From: Tupaia tana
Taxonomy: Eukaryota > Chordata > Mammalia > Scandentia > Tupaiidae
Assembly (NCBI GenBank): GCA_026018925.1
Contig: JAKSZU010000016.1
Location: 33,723,377-33,787,376 of the forward strand
Direction: 5' to 3'
Length of the DNA: 64,000 nucleotides
Shown one piece after another: positions 41,093 to 51,892 of this stretch. The number at the start of each line of letters is the position of its first letter. Positions within the stretch are counted from its first letter, which is position 1. The notes under the pieces were generated by a model. That model was not told the origin of the DNA. It was given only the letters and a program-made list of their open reading frames with translations, and did no database searches. A program made the position numbers and the translations under genes.

Positions 41093-42877
41093 CGCAGTCT
41101 TGGACAGATACAAAAAGAAAAAAATGTTGCTTGCTCAGTCTTGAAACCTGAGTCCGATTGTTCCCAGCTTTCGGATCCACGTGGTAACATAGTATACTCT
41201 GTCAAGTAAAGTATCTTTATTTTATTGGAAGTCTAAAGCCCACAATCATCAATGGCAGAGAGGCTGTTCAATGTGAAAAGCTTGGGCACTCGCCCAGAGC
41301 GGGAAAGACAGTCCCAAAGGCAGCTCAGCTGGGAGCCTCTGGCGATTTCTGCGGGGAGAGCCACAGAGCTGCCTTGTCCTCTGGGCTGTCCTGCCACGGG
41401 GCTGGCTGGACATGGTGCTAATAAAAGATCATTCAGTAATGGTGCTAGCTGACGGGAGAGGGAAGCTGAGGTGCAGAGAAGAACGAGAACCCAGTGCTCC
41501 CTTCCTGGGAGTGGGGAAATGAACCATCTGTGCCTCATGTCCAGGTCCTCAGGGTCCAGGTGCCCTTCCAGAGCATGCATACACCCAACCTGTTGCATTG
41601 TTTTCTGAACTGTCTCCAAGATCTGATGAGTCTACCTGGGTCTTTTGTCAGCACCTGCTCCTTCCTGCTTTTCTTGGGGCAAAGAGAAATTGAGCGCAGC
41701 AGGCCTCAGGAGGCCTGTGAAAGAAGCAAGAGCTACTCCACTTAGGAGCTCATTCTCTTGCATTGTCCCTGGAAGCCATGGGCTCCACTGGCCCTCTCCT
41801 GGCCTGCTGTGTTGGATAGGCAAGCCCCATCTGGAAGGTCCTATGTCCCACACCCCACCCCTCACCCGGACCTTGTGAATCACCTTCTTCATTTTCCCCC
41901 TAACTTCTTGGTAACTCTGGTAAAATGGCAGACTTACTGCAGATGCTTAATCTCTCTTCAGAATGCTGTGTCTAGTGGGAAGAAGGGGTGATATTTACAA
42001 ACTGGGTTGCCAATTACTTTTGAAGTTTATGCACAGCTGTTGAAAATCCCTCAGAGATCAGTGCCATTGTTCGATGCAGGTGCCTACCACAGACAGATCT
42101 CATTAGTCCCTTTTTTCGTTTGATTGAAAGTGCATATATTCGAAGAGGTGGCATCGGAAGATCGGACCCTGCAAAGCTCCCCGCTGCAAAATCGCTCCAA
42201 GTTAACTCTTCAACCTAAAGGATGGTTTTCGTTTTCCATTTTCTTTTCTCTCACCAACTTTTGGTGCTGGTTTCAAAAGTAACCTGTTAGGCATCCCCAG
42301 CCTTTATTTCTGTGTCCTGTGATCGAGCTCTATACACGGAAAATGAAAACTTCCAGGGGAGACTCTTGCTACCATCTGCTTTGTCATGTGTATTTCCACT
42401 ACTGACTCGTGCTATGGTGGCAGTAAGCGCTGTTTGGGCCAATTTTTACCTCGGTTCCCTACGGTCTCCACCTCCTACAGCAAAAGTATACATGCTACCA
42501 CTGCTAGAAGTCGTTCACGTATGATAGGGAGATGGTTCAGTTAGTCACCCCACGGCTTTTCCTACATCTCGACTTTCAACACTAATATTCCATGTCTCTC
42601 ATTCGCCACAGGCATTGAAGGCTTTCCCCCCTTCACTAGCTCTGTGTCGGTCATTTCTATAAAGGTTTTTCACTGCGCTGTCACACATTCTTTCTCTCTC
42701 CTGTGGAAAAGACTAAGTTCTGTGTAATGAATTCACTATTTTTAAGTCCCTGGGGATTGACTGGGTCAAAGATTTTCTTTTGGCAGTGTGAGCTTATGGT
42801 ACCAGTCTGCAACTTGAGGGATCAGGAGTAAACCTCTACAGACAAATCTCCTGGTGATTTGGGATTTAATGAAACTG

Positions 42878-42937
42878 TTGGGTCATCAGAAAAGGCATGA
42901 CATATTTTCGATGTTTTTCTCTGCAAAAATGGCCCAA
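42878..42937. mobile_element. Palindromic mariner-type MITE, copy 3 (partial)
   Basis: The left arm TTGGGTCATCAGAAAAGGCA is intact. The right arm is reduced to 'tgcaaaaatggcccaa', so part of the right half is deleted. Same family as 464 and 34,084. Confidence 0.7.
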
Positions 42938-43387
42938 TGTTAATATTATATTATTATTACTACACTTTATTACGTGATTATTATTACTACACTATTACTG
43001 TTACAGAGTTACTGATTATGTGGTTTGCCCCTGAAGTGTGTTTAAAAGTAGGAAAATTAGCCCTGTGGTGACATTTATAGCATTAAGCTCCTTTCTGTTT
43101 CTGCCTATTACTTCAAAACTTTTGGCATCTCATTTCTAAGCACTTATAGATCCAGTTTAGCATTTCCAAACTTATTCTAGTTATTAAGGCAGAAATTATG
43201 AGACACTTATGTTTTAAATGCTATGGAGCCAGAAAGGTAAATCCAAGGTGTTTTCTTGCAATAAGCAAAACCTATTTCATTATTTTAACATGAAGCATTT
43301 ATACACAGCCCAACTGCAATTGCTGTGTTATTTAAACACACGCTTGGGGCAAAATGGGAAACAGAGGTTTCAGAAATTAAGAGCAGT

Positions 43388-43459
43388 GGGACCAGAAGTT
43401 GGTGTAATGGCTATGTTGCTGGACTCCCATGTAGTCAACCACGGTTTGAATCCCAGACC
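43388..43459 (+). mobile_element. SINE fragment limited to the tRNA-derived domain
   Basis: 72 bp starting GGGACCAGAAGTTGGTGTAA with GGTTTGAATCCC at the B box, ending just after 'cagacc'. The SINE body and tail are absent. Directly followed by a hairpin (43,458-43,477: CCAACTG, loop TTTATT, CAGTTGG). It may be a 3'-truncated SINE or a processed tRNA-like copy. Confidence 0.75.
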
Positions 43460-43596
43460 AACTGTTTATTCAGTTGGCTGTTTGAGAAAGGTATCATCTC
43501 TGAGAGAGTGTTACAACCATAGTCTCCATTTGTTAGCAAGAATATATACTTTAAGATAAACCCCATTAGCTTAATCTAGAATTAGAGCAGTTAGGA

Positions 43597-44125
43597 AGAA
43601 ACTGTGTTGATTATACAAATCTGAGATCTGTCCACATGAAGCTGACAAGGATGAAGCATGGCCACCCATCCCACCACAGAAGTTTCCCCTTGCTACTAAC
43701 AGAAGGCGTGCACGTGGGGCCAAGTGAGGTGATGTGCTTTCTTTCCTCACCCTGGGGTCACTGGCGAAACCAACTGTCTATTTGGGCCTACACGTAGGCT
43801 GACGAGCTCTCCCGGGAAAAACAATATATAGCTATGCAGATTCACGATGCCGTAACTCCATGGTTGCCTACTCTGCCAAGGCTCTCCGACTTCCCCTGCT
43901 CTCATACCTTTCCCTGGCCAACTCGCTCGCTTCCCACATCAGCTATTCCACGCCTTCTCAGCACACTCACGCCCTCCCTCTCAGCACACTGCCTTGCTTC
44001 TCACTCTTCTGAGAATATAGAACTTTTCGGGATGAGAACTACTCAGCCAGCCCCGTGCTCACAGGTCTGCACCTAACTTTGGATTTGTCTTCTCATGCTT
44101 CCATTCTTTCACAATAAAACAAGGA
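43597..44125 (+). mobile_element. Possible LTR, unclassified
   Basis: A GC-richer block with 'aatatatagc' (TATA-like, about 43,823) and AATAAA at 44,111 before an A/GA-rich end, a layout seen in LTRs. No TG...CA ends or target duplication were resolved. Low confidence; it could be unique sequence. Confidence 0.25.
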
Positions 44126-44458
44126 AGAAAAAAAAGAGAGAGAGAGAGAAAAAAAACCTCACCCCGTTCTCCCTTCCTTGGAACACATTTCTTCCTCATT
44201 CTGAGGAATCTTGTTTGCCATTCCTGCATTTTCCTTCACTTCCTCCATTCTTATGCATTCAACATGTTTCATCCTTGCCTTCTGCAATGAGAAGCCCATT
44301 CTCAGTGGGCGTCTTCCTTCAGGTACTTCTCTCTCTCTTCCACTTAGAATCAAATTCCTTAAGTTGGTTTCTCCATTTGCCTCCTCTGTTTCCTCACTCG
44401 CATGTCTCAAACTGCAGACGTCTGGCTTTGCCTCTACTGCCCCTTAGAAACCCTCACA
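44126..44458. other. CT-rich unique sequence
   Basis: No repeat named. The 146-codon frame at 44,095-44,535 is Ser/Pro/Phe/Leu-rich, driven by CT-richness, and ends in a TTTC run and poly-T of the next SINE. Confidence 0.4.
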
Positions 44459-44474
44459 CTCACATACATTTCTT

Positions 44475-44768
44475 TCTTTCTTTCTTTCTTTCTTTCTTTT
44501 TTTTTTTTTTTTTTTTTGAGAGGTTTTCGCTATAGGGCACGTGCGCTCGCCAGACAGACAGAGACAGACAGAGAGACAGAAAGCGAGAAATCACCCCCCA
44601 GGGGGGATGGTCACACCGCAATCCCTTCTCCTCCATTCTCCTCTCGGGATCTTGGGCACGCACACACACGCGCCCGGCGTGAGTTTTAAGCCACCGGGTC
44701 CGGGACTCGAACCGCGGTCGACTACGTGGGAGTTCAGCGACATAGCCATTATGCTAACTGCTGGCTCC
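44475..44768 (-). mobile_element. tRNA-derived SINE, long-body type, very young
   Basis: Near-consensus minus-strand copy: the head GGAGCCAGCAGTTAGCATAA, 'gtagtcgaccgcggttcgagtcccgg' and a CpG-rich end. The tail is expanded as (TTTC)n plus T23 on the plus strand. Exact 16-bp duplication 'ctcacatacatttctt' (44,459-44,474 and 44,769-44,784). Confidence 0.96.
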
Positions 44769-44945
44769 CTCACATACATTTCTTACTGCTTGCTAATTCT
44801 AAGTTCTATCCCTACCGTACATGACTCTCTGTAGCAGCCTATGTTATCGAACAGCCATCAAAATGTGTATGGTCTTCCTTTGACTCCCAAGACCCAATTT
44901 ACACTGTTCTTCTTTATTTTCTCCCCATTGCAAGTTTCTCCTCTT

Positions 44946-45133
44946 TTTTTTTTTTTAAAGATTTATTTATTTAATTCCATTTGTTATTGTTAGTTGTTGT
45001 TGTTTTTGATTTGACCATCAGAGAGAGAGAAAAAGGGAAAGCGAGAAAGCAAGCCACCAGGCCTGGGGCTTGAACCATGGTCAGCCATGTGGGAATCCAG
45101 TGCCCTTACCCACCACATCACCTGTTGGCCCCA
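44946..45133 (-). mobile_element. tRNA-derived SINE, short-body type
   Basis: Minus-strand head GGGGCCAACAGGTGATGTGG, B-box-like 'ggttcaagcccc', CT body and an ATTT/GTT-rich tail. Confidence 0.85.
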
Positions 45134-46510
45134 ACTCCTCTTCTTTCATCAATGTGGAAAGTTGTTTCTCAAGTTCACCTTGTGGGCAACCTCATGCCTC
45201 ATGACCTCATCCGTTTTCTCCTTGATGACTGAAACCCAACCATTACTGACCCAGATTCCTGCTGGTCCTCTTTCCCAGATAGCTGTTGAGCACATCTAAC
45301 ACCACATGCCCCAGTCTGAACGCATCATTTCCCTTCCTCCTACCGCAAGTTTCCCCCTCTTGCTTCTTTCTGCATCTGGCTCTGCCATCATTGGTTGCAC
45401 AGCCTGAGATATAAGTGTTTTCTCTGCACTCCTCCTCCACCTCCATCATTCACCCAAAAGCAAGTTCTGTTAGTTAATCTCTGAATATCTCCAGTTCCCT
45501 CCACTCTTCCCTCTCCCACTACCTCTATTCTATTTGCAGTCACCACCATTTCTCTTCTGGATTTGTGCCAGACCCTCCTCACTAGTCTCGACTACTATGA
45601 ATGGTTCTCCATGCTGTACCTGGAAGGGTCCTTCTAGAACTCAAATCTGAGCACATCACTTCCCTGCTTTAAGTTCTCCAATGGCTATTCCACGTTCTTG
45701 GGATGAAGCCCAGACTCCTTAGCATGGATTAGAAGCTTCTAATCTTTTTCTCCCCACCTTTGTCTCTCTAGCCCCACACATTACATTCCTTCAAGATTGA
45801 GCTTCTTTAGGTTTCTCAAAGGTTCCATTCATCCTCTTGCCTCATGAAGCATTCTGCCCAGCCTCTGACCTTTCCATTCTGTCACTAATCCTAGTCCTCA
45901 CCTTCAGTCCTCACCTTAGACATCATTTATTCTGGAAAGGTTTTCCTGATTCTCCAAATCAGGACCTGGTGTTCTTCTACATATTCTCAAAGCACCTATG
46001 AGATCATCTATAGAAAGTACTTAGCACGGAGGATGGCTTATAGTAACCATTCAATAAAGTAGCTACAATGGCATTTAGAATATATTGCCATTGTTGACTT
46101 TTTTACTTCTCCAACAGATTGTACACTCCACGAGAGCAGAATCCACATTCTCTCTGTTTTTTTTTTTGGAGAGGTTTTTGCCATAGGGTGCATGCGCTCA
46201 CCAGAAAGGCAGAGACAGAGAGGCAGAAAGTGAAAAATCACCCCCCAGGGGGGGATGGCCACGCTACAATCCCTTCTCTTCCATTCTCCTCTCGGGATCT
46301 TAAACACATACACATGTGTCCGGCGTGAGTTTAAGCCACCAGGGATCCGGGACTTGAACCGAGGTCAACTACATAGGAGTCCAGTGACATAATCATTATG
46401 CCAACTGCTGGCCCCCACATTCTCCCTTATTCTTTTTGCATCCCTAGCACCTAGCACTGTATCTGACACAGAGTAGGTGCTCAATAAGTATGAAAGGAAT
46501 AAATAACAGC
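45134..46510 (+). mobile_element. Long L2 LINE 3' portion, split by a SINE
   Basis: Sense L2 text: 'tctatttgcagtcaccaccatttctcttctggat', 'gagcacatcacttccctgctttaagttctccaatggct', 'gatgaagcccagactccttag', 'ttccttcaagattgagc', 'gattgtacactccacgagagcagaatcc', and after the SINE 'tgcatccctagcacctagcactgtatctgacacagagtaggtgctcaataagtatg'. One of the longest L2 stretches here; no ORF. Confidence 0.8.
46156..46414 (-). mobile_element. tRNA-derived SINE, long-body type, nested in L2
   Basis: Minus-strand head GGGGCCAGCAGTTGGCATAA. Duplication 'ccacattctc' (46,143-46,152 and 46,415-46,424). L2 text is continuous across the two flanks once the SINE is skipped. Confidence 0.94.
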
Positions 46511-46786
46511 CACACATTTTTATAATGCCTGAGGAATGATGTGCTAAGTGTTAGAAGGAAAGAATTCCAAGCTAGTGATTTAAATGTCTACAGAAGTAGA
46601 ATCATTATCATGCTGGGAGTTTTTGTCTGTGGTTTTCTGGAATTATCTAAATTCTTGGAGCCAACTTATGGCAAAAGTTCCCTGTCTTCCCTACCTATGT
46701 GTTTATTTTCTTCCTTTGTTGTCCTTATGGCATCTCCCTTTACTGATCATTATTATAATGTTTATGCCAATAAGAAAAAACAAAAA

Positions 46787-47035
46787 ATGGACCAGCCATG
46801 GTGGTGCAGTAGTAAAAAAATGCTCCAAGATGCTGATGCTCAGTCCACATGGAATAATCCCAGCTTCAAGTCCTGAGGTCTCAGTATACACACTGGGCAT
46901 GCAACCCATGATCTGGGTTGTCAGGGGCAGGAGTGGACCTCTCCTATTGGGACTGCCTGTCTCTCCCCTTCTCTGTTTCTGTCATGGGAGGAAAACGAAC
47001 AACAACAACAAAAATAAATAAATAAATAAACTTAA
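46787..47035 (+). mobile_element. Family C tRNA-SINE, best-preserved copy
   Basis: The head GGACCAGCCATGGTGGTGCAG (written here in full, 21 positions abbreviated as GGACCAGCCATGGTGG) is followed by a B-box-like 'cttcaagtcctg', 'actgggcatgcaacccatgatctggg', 'caggggcaggagtgg', a CT-rich stretch and a long AACA/AATA tail. It differs from the dominant SINE in body and tail. Confidence 0.7.
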
Positions 47036-47094
47036 GAAAATGAAAAGAAGGCTAAGAATGATCAGGAAAAAAATCAGTATTAAATATTCTACAA

Positions 47095-47360
47095 GGGGAC
47101 CAGCAGTTAGCGTAATGGCTATGTCGCTGGACTCCCATGTAGTCAACTGCGGTTCGATCCTGGACCCGGTGGCTTAAAACTCACACCGGGCGCATGTGCG
47201 TGCGTGCCCAAGATCCCAAGAGGAGAATGGAGGAGAAAGGATTGTGGCATGGCCATCCCCCCTGGGGGGTGATTTCTCACTTTCTGTCTCTCTGTCTGTC
47301 TCTGTCTGGCGAGCGCACGCGCCCTATAGCAAAAACCTCTCCAAAAAAGAAAAGAAAAAA
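47095..47360 (+). mobile_element. tRNA-derived SINE, long-body type, very young
   Basis: The head GGGGACCAGCAGTTAGCGTA, near-consensus A box and full CpG-rich end. Duplication 'attctacaag' on both sides. Confidence 0.96.
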
Positions 47361-47399
47361 AAATTCTACAAGAAAAAAGATGAGGCAATAGATAAATAT

Positions 47400-47810
47400 G
47401 AAATGTAGATATACCAGGAACTCAGAAGTCATTTAATAAGGAGACAATGTCAGGCTATGAAAGAGAGACATTGCAGTGTCCACCTAACATACACCGAATG
47501 TCCACACTCTATGTTAGAGCCTGAAAGACTGGAGGACATAAAAGCAATGAAAATAGTCATGGACACTGGAGACAGTGTGGAAGGAGGGTGGGGAAGGGGA
47601 AGAGTGTAGAGGAGGTAATTAGGGAGGAAAAACTAGACAGGCAAGACATTTGTGAAGCACAGAAATGTTTTATTACCTGTTGATGATGACGTGTACAGGA
47701 TTCTCAACTGGACTAACCTGGAGTATATTTCATTTCAGGTAAATTCTCTATACAAGCTAAATGATGTACAGTGATTGAATGTATAAAAAATAATAATCAT
47801 AATTTAAAAA
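47400..47810 (+). mobile_element. Lineage-specific L1 3' UTR, second copy
   Basis: Ends 'caagctaaatgatgtacagtgattgaatgtataaaaaataa', matching the end of the insertion at 19,211-19,441. Upstream is G-rich 'ggaaggagggtggggaagggg', as in L1 3'UTRs, which can form quadruplexes. No ORF. Confidence 0.65.
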
Positions 47811-48388
47811 GAGGATGTCAAAGGATAAAAAAGGTAATTTTTTAAAAATCAAGTGATAAAATATTTTACGGGCTCCTTAGAACAAAATAATAATTATTTT
47901 TAAATTCATTCTAATAGTTAAGAGTAAGAAGGATAAAAATTAAAAGAAATTAAATTTAAGAATTAGAATAATAGATGCATGCCAAAGATAAAATAAGTAA
48001 AAAACATTCCCAAAAATATTTTAAAGACCAATAAATTATTTAGGGCCTCATTTAAAGGCAGAATAACTAAAAATATAAAACCAAAACAATAATCTTTTAA
48101 AGAGGATTTAAAAAATAATCCCAAGCATAATAAAATGGGCACCGGTATGGATTCCTGACAACTAAGCCACAGCTAAAAGGATGTTAAAACCAGTGCTTAG
48201 GTTTCTGGCTTATACTCCAAAAGGCCACGGTAACCTCCATGGGATATCAGAGGCTTACTTTTCAGAGGGAAATGGCACAGTGACTCCACTGTGAAATGTT
48301 GGCATAAGGTCATATAAGGCAGGCAAAAGTCATGTGTTTCTTTTGCTTCCAGAGTAAGGGTGACCTTCTTACAGTGTGAGACTCGGCA

Positions 48389-48389
<1 letters not shown>
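47811..48389. other. No recognised feature
   Basis: A-rich sequence, then unique sequence; nothing recognised. Confidence 0.35.
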
Positions 48390-48390
<1 letters not shown>

Positions 48391-48427
<37 letters not shown>

Positions 48428-48660
48428 TGAGAGATTTTTGCTATAGGGTGCATGTACTTGCCAGAGAGACAGAAACCAAGAAATCACCCTACAGGGAGGA
48501 TGGCCACACCATGGTCCTTTCTGTCCCATTCTCCTTTCAGGATTTTGGACATGCATGCACATGTGCCCAGCATGAGTTTTAAGCCATCGGGTCTGGGACT
48601 TGAACCACAGTTAACCACGTGGGAGTCCAGCGATGTAACCATTACGCCGTCTGCTGGTTC
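48391..48660 (-). mobile_element. tRNA-derived SINE, long-body type
   Basis: Minus-strand head GAACCAGCAGACGGCGTAAT, with a tail of about 33 T on the plus strand. Duplication 'tgagactcggca' / 'tgagactcagca'. Confidence 0.92.
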
Positions 48661-48990
48661 TGAGACTCAGCATCTGCACTCCAGTCCCTAATGGCATTTT
48701 CATCCTATTTGGAAATAGGTATAGGCAAATACTGTAGCCCCTTAAATGCAAATAAATTCTTTCTGTTGGTCATGAAAACTTTTCAGACAGAATCTTTATA
48801 CCCTGTTCATAAAGTCCCCTTTTCAGACAAAACATTATTTGTCCCTACTACATAATTGGCAATCATTTTTAAAAATATATCCTTTTATGTGATAACTTTC
48901 CTGAGTCACTTATAATGCATTTACTCTCTTCTGCTTCTTTATGTCTCTGGAGGCTAGTGGCTTTGAGTCATCTTATTCCTGGAGCTCAAT
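48661..48990. other. No recognised feature
   Basis: Unique sequence before the GT repeat. Confidence 0.35.
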
Positions 48991-48993
48991 AAT

Positions 48994-48997
<4 letters not shown>

Positions 48998-49028
<31 letters not shown>
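48998..49028 (+). repeat. (GT)n microsatellite
   Basis: About 15 GT units; sits at the tail end of the minus-strand SINE that follows. Confidence 0.95.
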
Positions 49029-49032
<4 letters not shown>

Positions 49033-49420
49033 GAGAGAAAGAAAACACACCTCTCAGCAGGGCACGGTCATGTTGCAATCCCTTCTCCATTTCTCCATCC
49101 TGTCAGGATTTGAGGCATGTGTGCATATACACCCACCATGCTTTTCAAGTGATGAGATTAAAATGGTGGTTGACTAGGAACCAGCAGATGGTGTAATGGT
49201 TATGTCACTGGACTGCAATGTAGTCTACCACTGTTCGAGTCTGTACCCAGTGGCTTAAAACTCACACCACACACGTGTGTATGCATGAGTGTCCAACATC
49301 CTGAGAGGAGAATGGAGAAGAAGGGATTGTGGTGTGGCAATCCCTCCAAGAGGTGATTTCTCACTTTCTGTCTCTTTGTCTCTCCAGCTACTGTAGGCAC
49401 CCTAAAGCAAAAATCTCTCT

Positions 49421-49470
<50 letters not shown>

Positions 49471-49524
49471 GGTTGACTATGCAGGATTTGGGTCCCTTAA
49501 ACTCTAGACTACATGACCAGCCCT
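49029..49524 (-). mobile_element. Old long-body SINE split by a younger SINE
   Basis: 49,029-49,176 holds the body of a minus-strand SINE ('aatcccttctccatttctccatcctgtcagg', 'ttttcaagtgatgagatta'). Its head resumes at 49,480-49,524 ('gcaggatttgggtcccttaaactctagactacatgaccagccc'). Confidence 0.8.
49177..49468 (+). mobile_element. tRNA-derived SINE, long-body type, nested head-on in a SINE
   Basis: The head GGAACCAGCAGATGGTGTAA, GTTCGAGTCTG at the B box, full body and an A tail of about 48. Exact duplication 'gtggttgacta' (49,166-49,176 and 49,469-49,479), which is part of the host SINE head. Confidence 0.95.
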
Positions 49525-49611
49525 CAATGATGGTATTTTAACCAATTATTGTCTCTTGATTAAATTTGCCTAAGGTCATACACCAAGTCTTCTATTACTT
49601 TTGTTCTTTGT

Positions 49612-49855
49612 CTTTCTGTTGTCTTTTAATTTGCTCGAAGGCATGTGCACTACTGCTAGAGATAGACAGGGTATCAGGCTAGGGAGTGAGAAAGCACCCC
49701 CCATGAGGGATGTTCACAGTGCAAACCCTTCACCATTTCTCAGTTTGGGCATGCACACACACACACCTAGCATGTTTTTCAAGTCACCCAGTCTGGGACT
49801 CGAGCTCCTCAGTCAGCCATGTGGAATCAAGCCACTTTAACCACTGGCTTGCCCC
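49612..49855 (-). mobile_element. tRNA-derived SINE, long-body type, old
   Basis: Minus-strand head 'ggggcaagccagtggttaaag', body and 'gcatgccttcgagcaaatt' end. Diverged. Confidence 0.75.
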
Positions 49856-50924
49856 TTCTTTCTTAAATTCTTGGTACAGAGCTCAGACTTTGCCTTGAAT
49901 TGAGGAGCCTCATGAAGCCTCCCATCACCAGAGAATATATTTATTTTCTTGCAGTCACCAACATGACAGCTTCTAAGCATGACTATCATGATTTCAGGGC
50001 CTAATCATTAGAATTCTGACTCTGGAGATGTAAATACCACAGTAATAACAACCACTGCCACACATTTTTCTTCTACTGCATTGATGGCGATGATATCACA
50101 GGAATGTTAAAATAACCAAATTTCTACAGAAAAGACTTCTTGATTTCTTCAGTGCTCTTTGTTTCCGGAAAATAAGGATGAATAAAAGAAAGATGAAATC
50201 TTCTCATCTCTAGGAATAGGAAGTCTTTTTCATTCTTCTGCATTCGTCATCCAAGTAACAGACATTTTATTTAGGACATAGTCAAGCTGTACCTAAGGGT
50301 AATATTAACAGTAGCCATAAAAAACTCTTTTATAAGAACTTGAATTATCTTACCCTTCTAACACAACTGAACCACTCCTAGTGATTATATAAAAACTCTT
50401 TTAATGTTGATAAAAATAATTCGGGGAGAAATAACTTGCATAATTCCAAGTTCTGAAACAGGCAGCATGTATATTTGCCAAAGGCATAGTACAAGGTCCT
50501 TTAACCTTCCTCCTTCCATTTCAATAAAAAGGATTTTCCTAGTTCTGAGGCATTAAGATTTGTTAATATTTATAGTACACTTGATGTCTGTGACTAAAAG
50601 CACTTCAGGAGAGTAAAGCATCTAAACAAGAGGAAGAGTCTTTTTGTTACTTATTAAAGTAAAATAAATGCAACACATTTGACCATTAAAGGCTAATATT
50701 GCTAAGCGTAAATTATCCCATCATTTTAGAAATTAATGAAATAAAATATATTCATCAATAGCTTTCTATAGTTTGAACTGGTAGAGAGAAATGTCAACAA
50801 TATTATGTTTGAATGTTATTACTTCAATAGAAATGAGTGGACGAGAGCAAATCCCTCCTTTTCAGAGAATAGACTTGAAGTATTCAGAATAGGGAGAATA
50901 TATGTTTATTAAAATATATAAAAT
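49856..50924. other. No recognised feature
   Basis: About 1 kb of unique AT-rich sequence; no ORF or repeat recognised. Confidence 0.4.
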
Positions 50925-51155
50925 TGGGCCAGCTGGTTACATGGTAGTTGAGGTAGCTGGGTTCCACATGGCCCATTGTGTGGTTTGAGTCCTGAACCTG
51001 ACAGCTTGAAAAATCCACTGGGCATGTGTGAGTGCCTAAAATTCAAAGAGGAGGAAAAAATGGAGGAGAAGGAATCATAGTGAGACCATTCCTCTCTCTC
51101 TTTCTCTGTCTCTCTCCACTGAGCACAAGCATCCTCTAGCAAATTTAAAAAATAT
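50925..51155 (+). mobile_element. tRNA-derived SINE, long-body type, old
   Basis: The head GGGCCAGCTGGTTACATGGT, GGTTTGAGTCC at the B box, shortened body and 'cctctagcaaattt' end. Confidence 0.85.
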
Positions 51156-51433
51156 AGTCATATATATAAAGGTATAGATATACACACACGGTTACTTTTC
51201 TCCTGGAAAAACTGGTCAACTTTTTTGTTGTTTTTGTTTTGCAGAAAAATAATCTAGACCTCTTGATCTATCTAGACCTAGAGAGAGAGCACCCTGCTTT
51301 ACTCGAGCACCGTTCTATGTTATGACATTTAGCAGTACAAGTAAGAAGGCAAAGTATAAAGTATTAGCATTCTACAAATTTAGAAAGTGAAATATCTATT
51401 TCTTGGGATGCTTGCCTTTAAATTACCCAGAGA

Positions 51434-51545
51434 GCATGTGGGATCCAGTGCCCTAACCACCACACCACCTGAATGTATGGAAGAAAATGAAATGAAAAAA
51501 ATAAATACATTTTAAAAAATAATAAGTAATTAAATATCAAAAAAA
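51434..51545 (+). mobile_element. Retroposed chimera carrying an antisense SINE head
   Basis: 112 bp with a 14-bp exact duplication 'aaattacccagaga' (51,420-51,433 and 51,546-51,559). Its first half is the complement of a SINE head ('catgtgggatccagtgccctaaccaccacaccacctgaatg'); the second half is A-rich and ends in poly-A. The tail polarity (plus) is opposite to the SINE polarity, so the copied RNA ran antisense through a SINE. Confidence 0.75.
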
Positions 51546-51559
51546 AAATTACCCAGAGA

Positions 51560-51823
51560 AAAAAAAATCAAACTGAATTCCAGGGGATTTTAATCCATGC
51601 ACCACATTTTCTTAGTCTTTTCCAAGATAGAATCAGAGGATTACATTTTCAAAGACCCTCCCTTTTAAAACGCTTAAACCTTAATCGGTTAAGTGTGACA
51701 TAGGCTTGAAACAGGATTTGGTAATGAATAATTATGGATGGAGTACAGTGGATATATATTGACAGCAGACCAATACCATTGCCCTGAAATTGTCAGGAGT
51801 GCAGCCTATTGCCTACTATTTAT

Positions 51824-51858
<35 letters not shown>

Positions 51859-51890
51859 ATATATTTGAGTCACAGTATTGCTTTGGGTAT
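51560..51890. other. No gene; one (TA)n
   Basis: Short TA repeat with TG interruptions at 51,828-51,862; otherwise unique. Confidence 0.4.
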
Positions 51891-51892
51891 TA

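Larger units (their letters stand above)
40641..43387. other. Downstream flank of the island; G-rich tract and a MITE only
   Basis: Moderately GC-rich to about 41.9 kb, then AT-richer. It holds a G-rich tract (41,051-41,092) and a MITE at 42,878. ORFs (up to 155 codons) occur on both strands in the GC-rich part and lack domains. No SINE lies between 39,242 and 43,387, the longest SINE-free interval near the island. Confidence 0.45.

Noticed and set aside
43597-44125. A confident ERV LTR
   Set aside because: TATA-like and AATAAA words exist but no terminal TG...CA or target duplication could be placed; kept only as a low-confidence feature.
44459-44500. (TTTC)n as a stand-alone microsatellite
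   Set aside because: It is the expanded tail of the minus-strand SINE, between the duplication and the poly-T.
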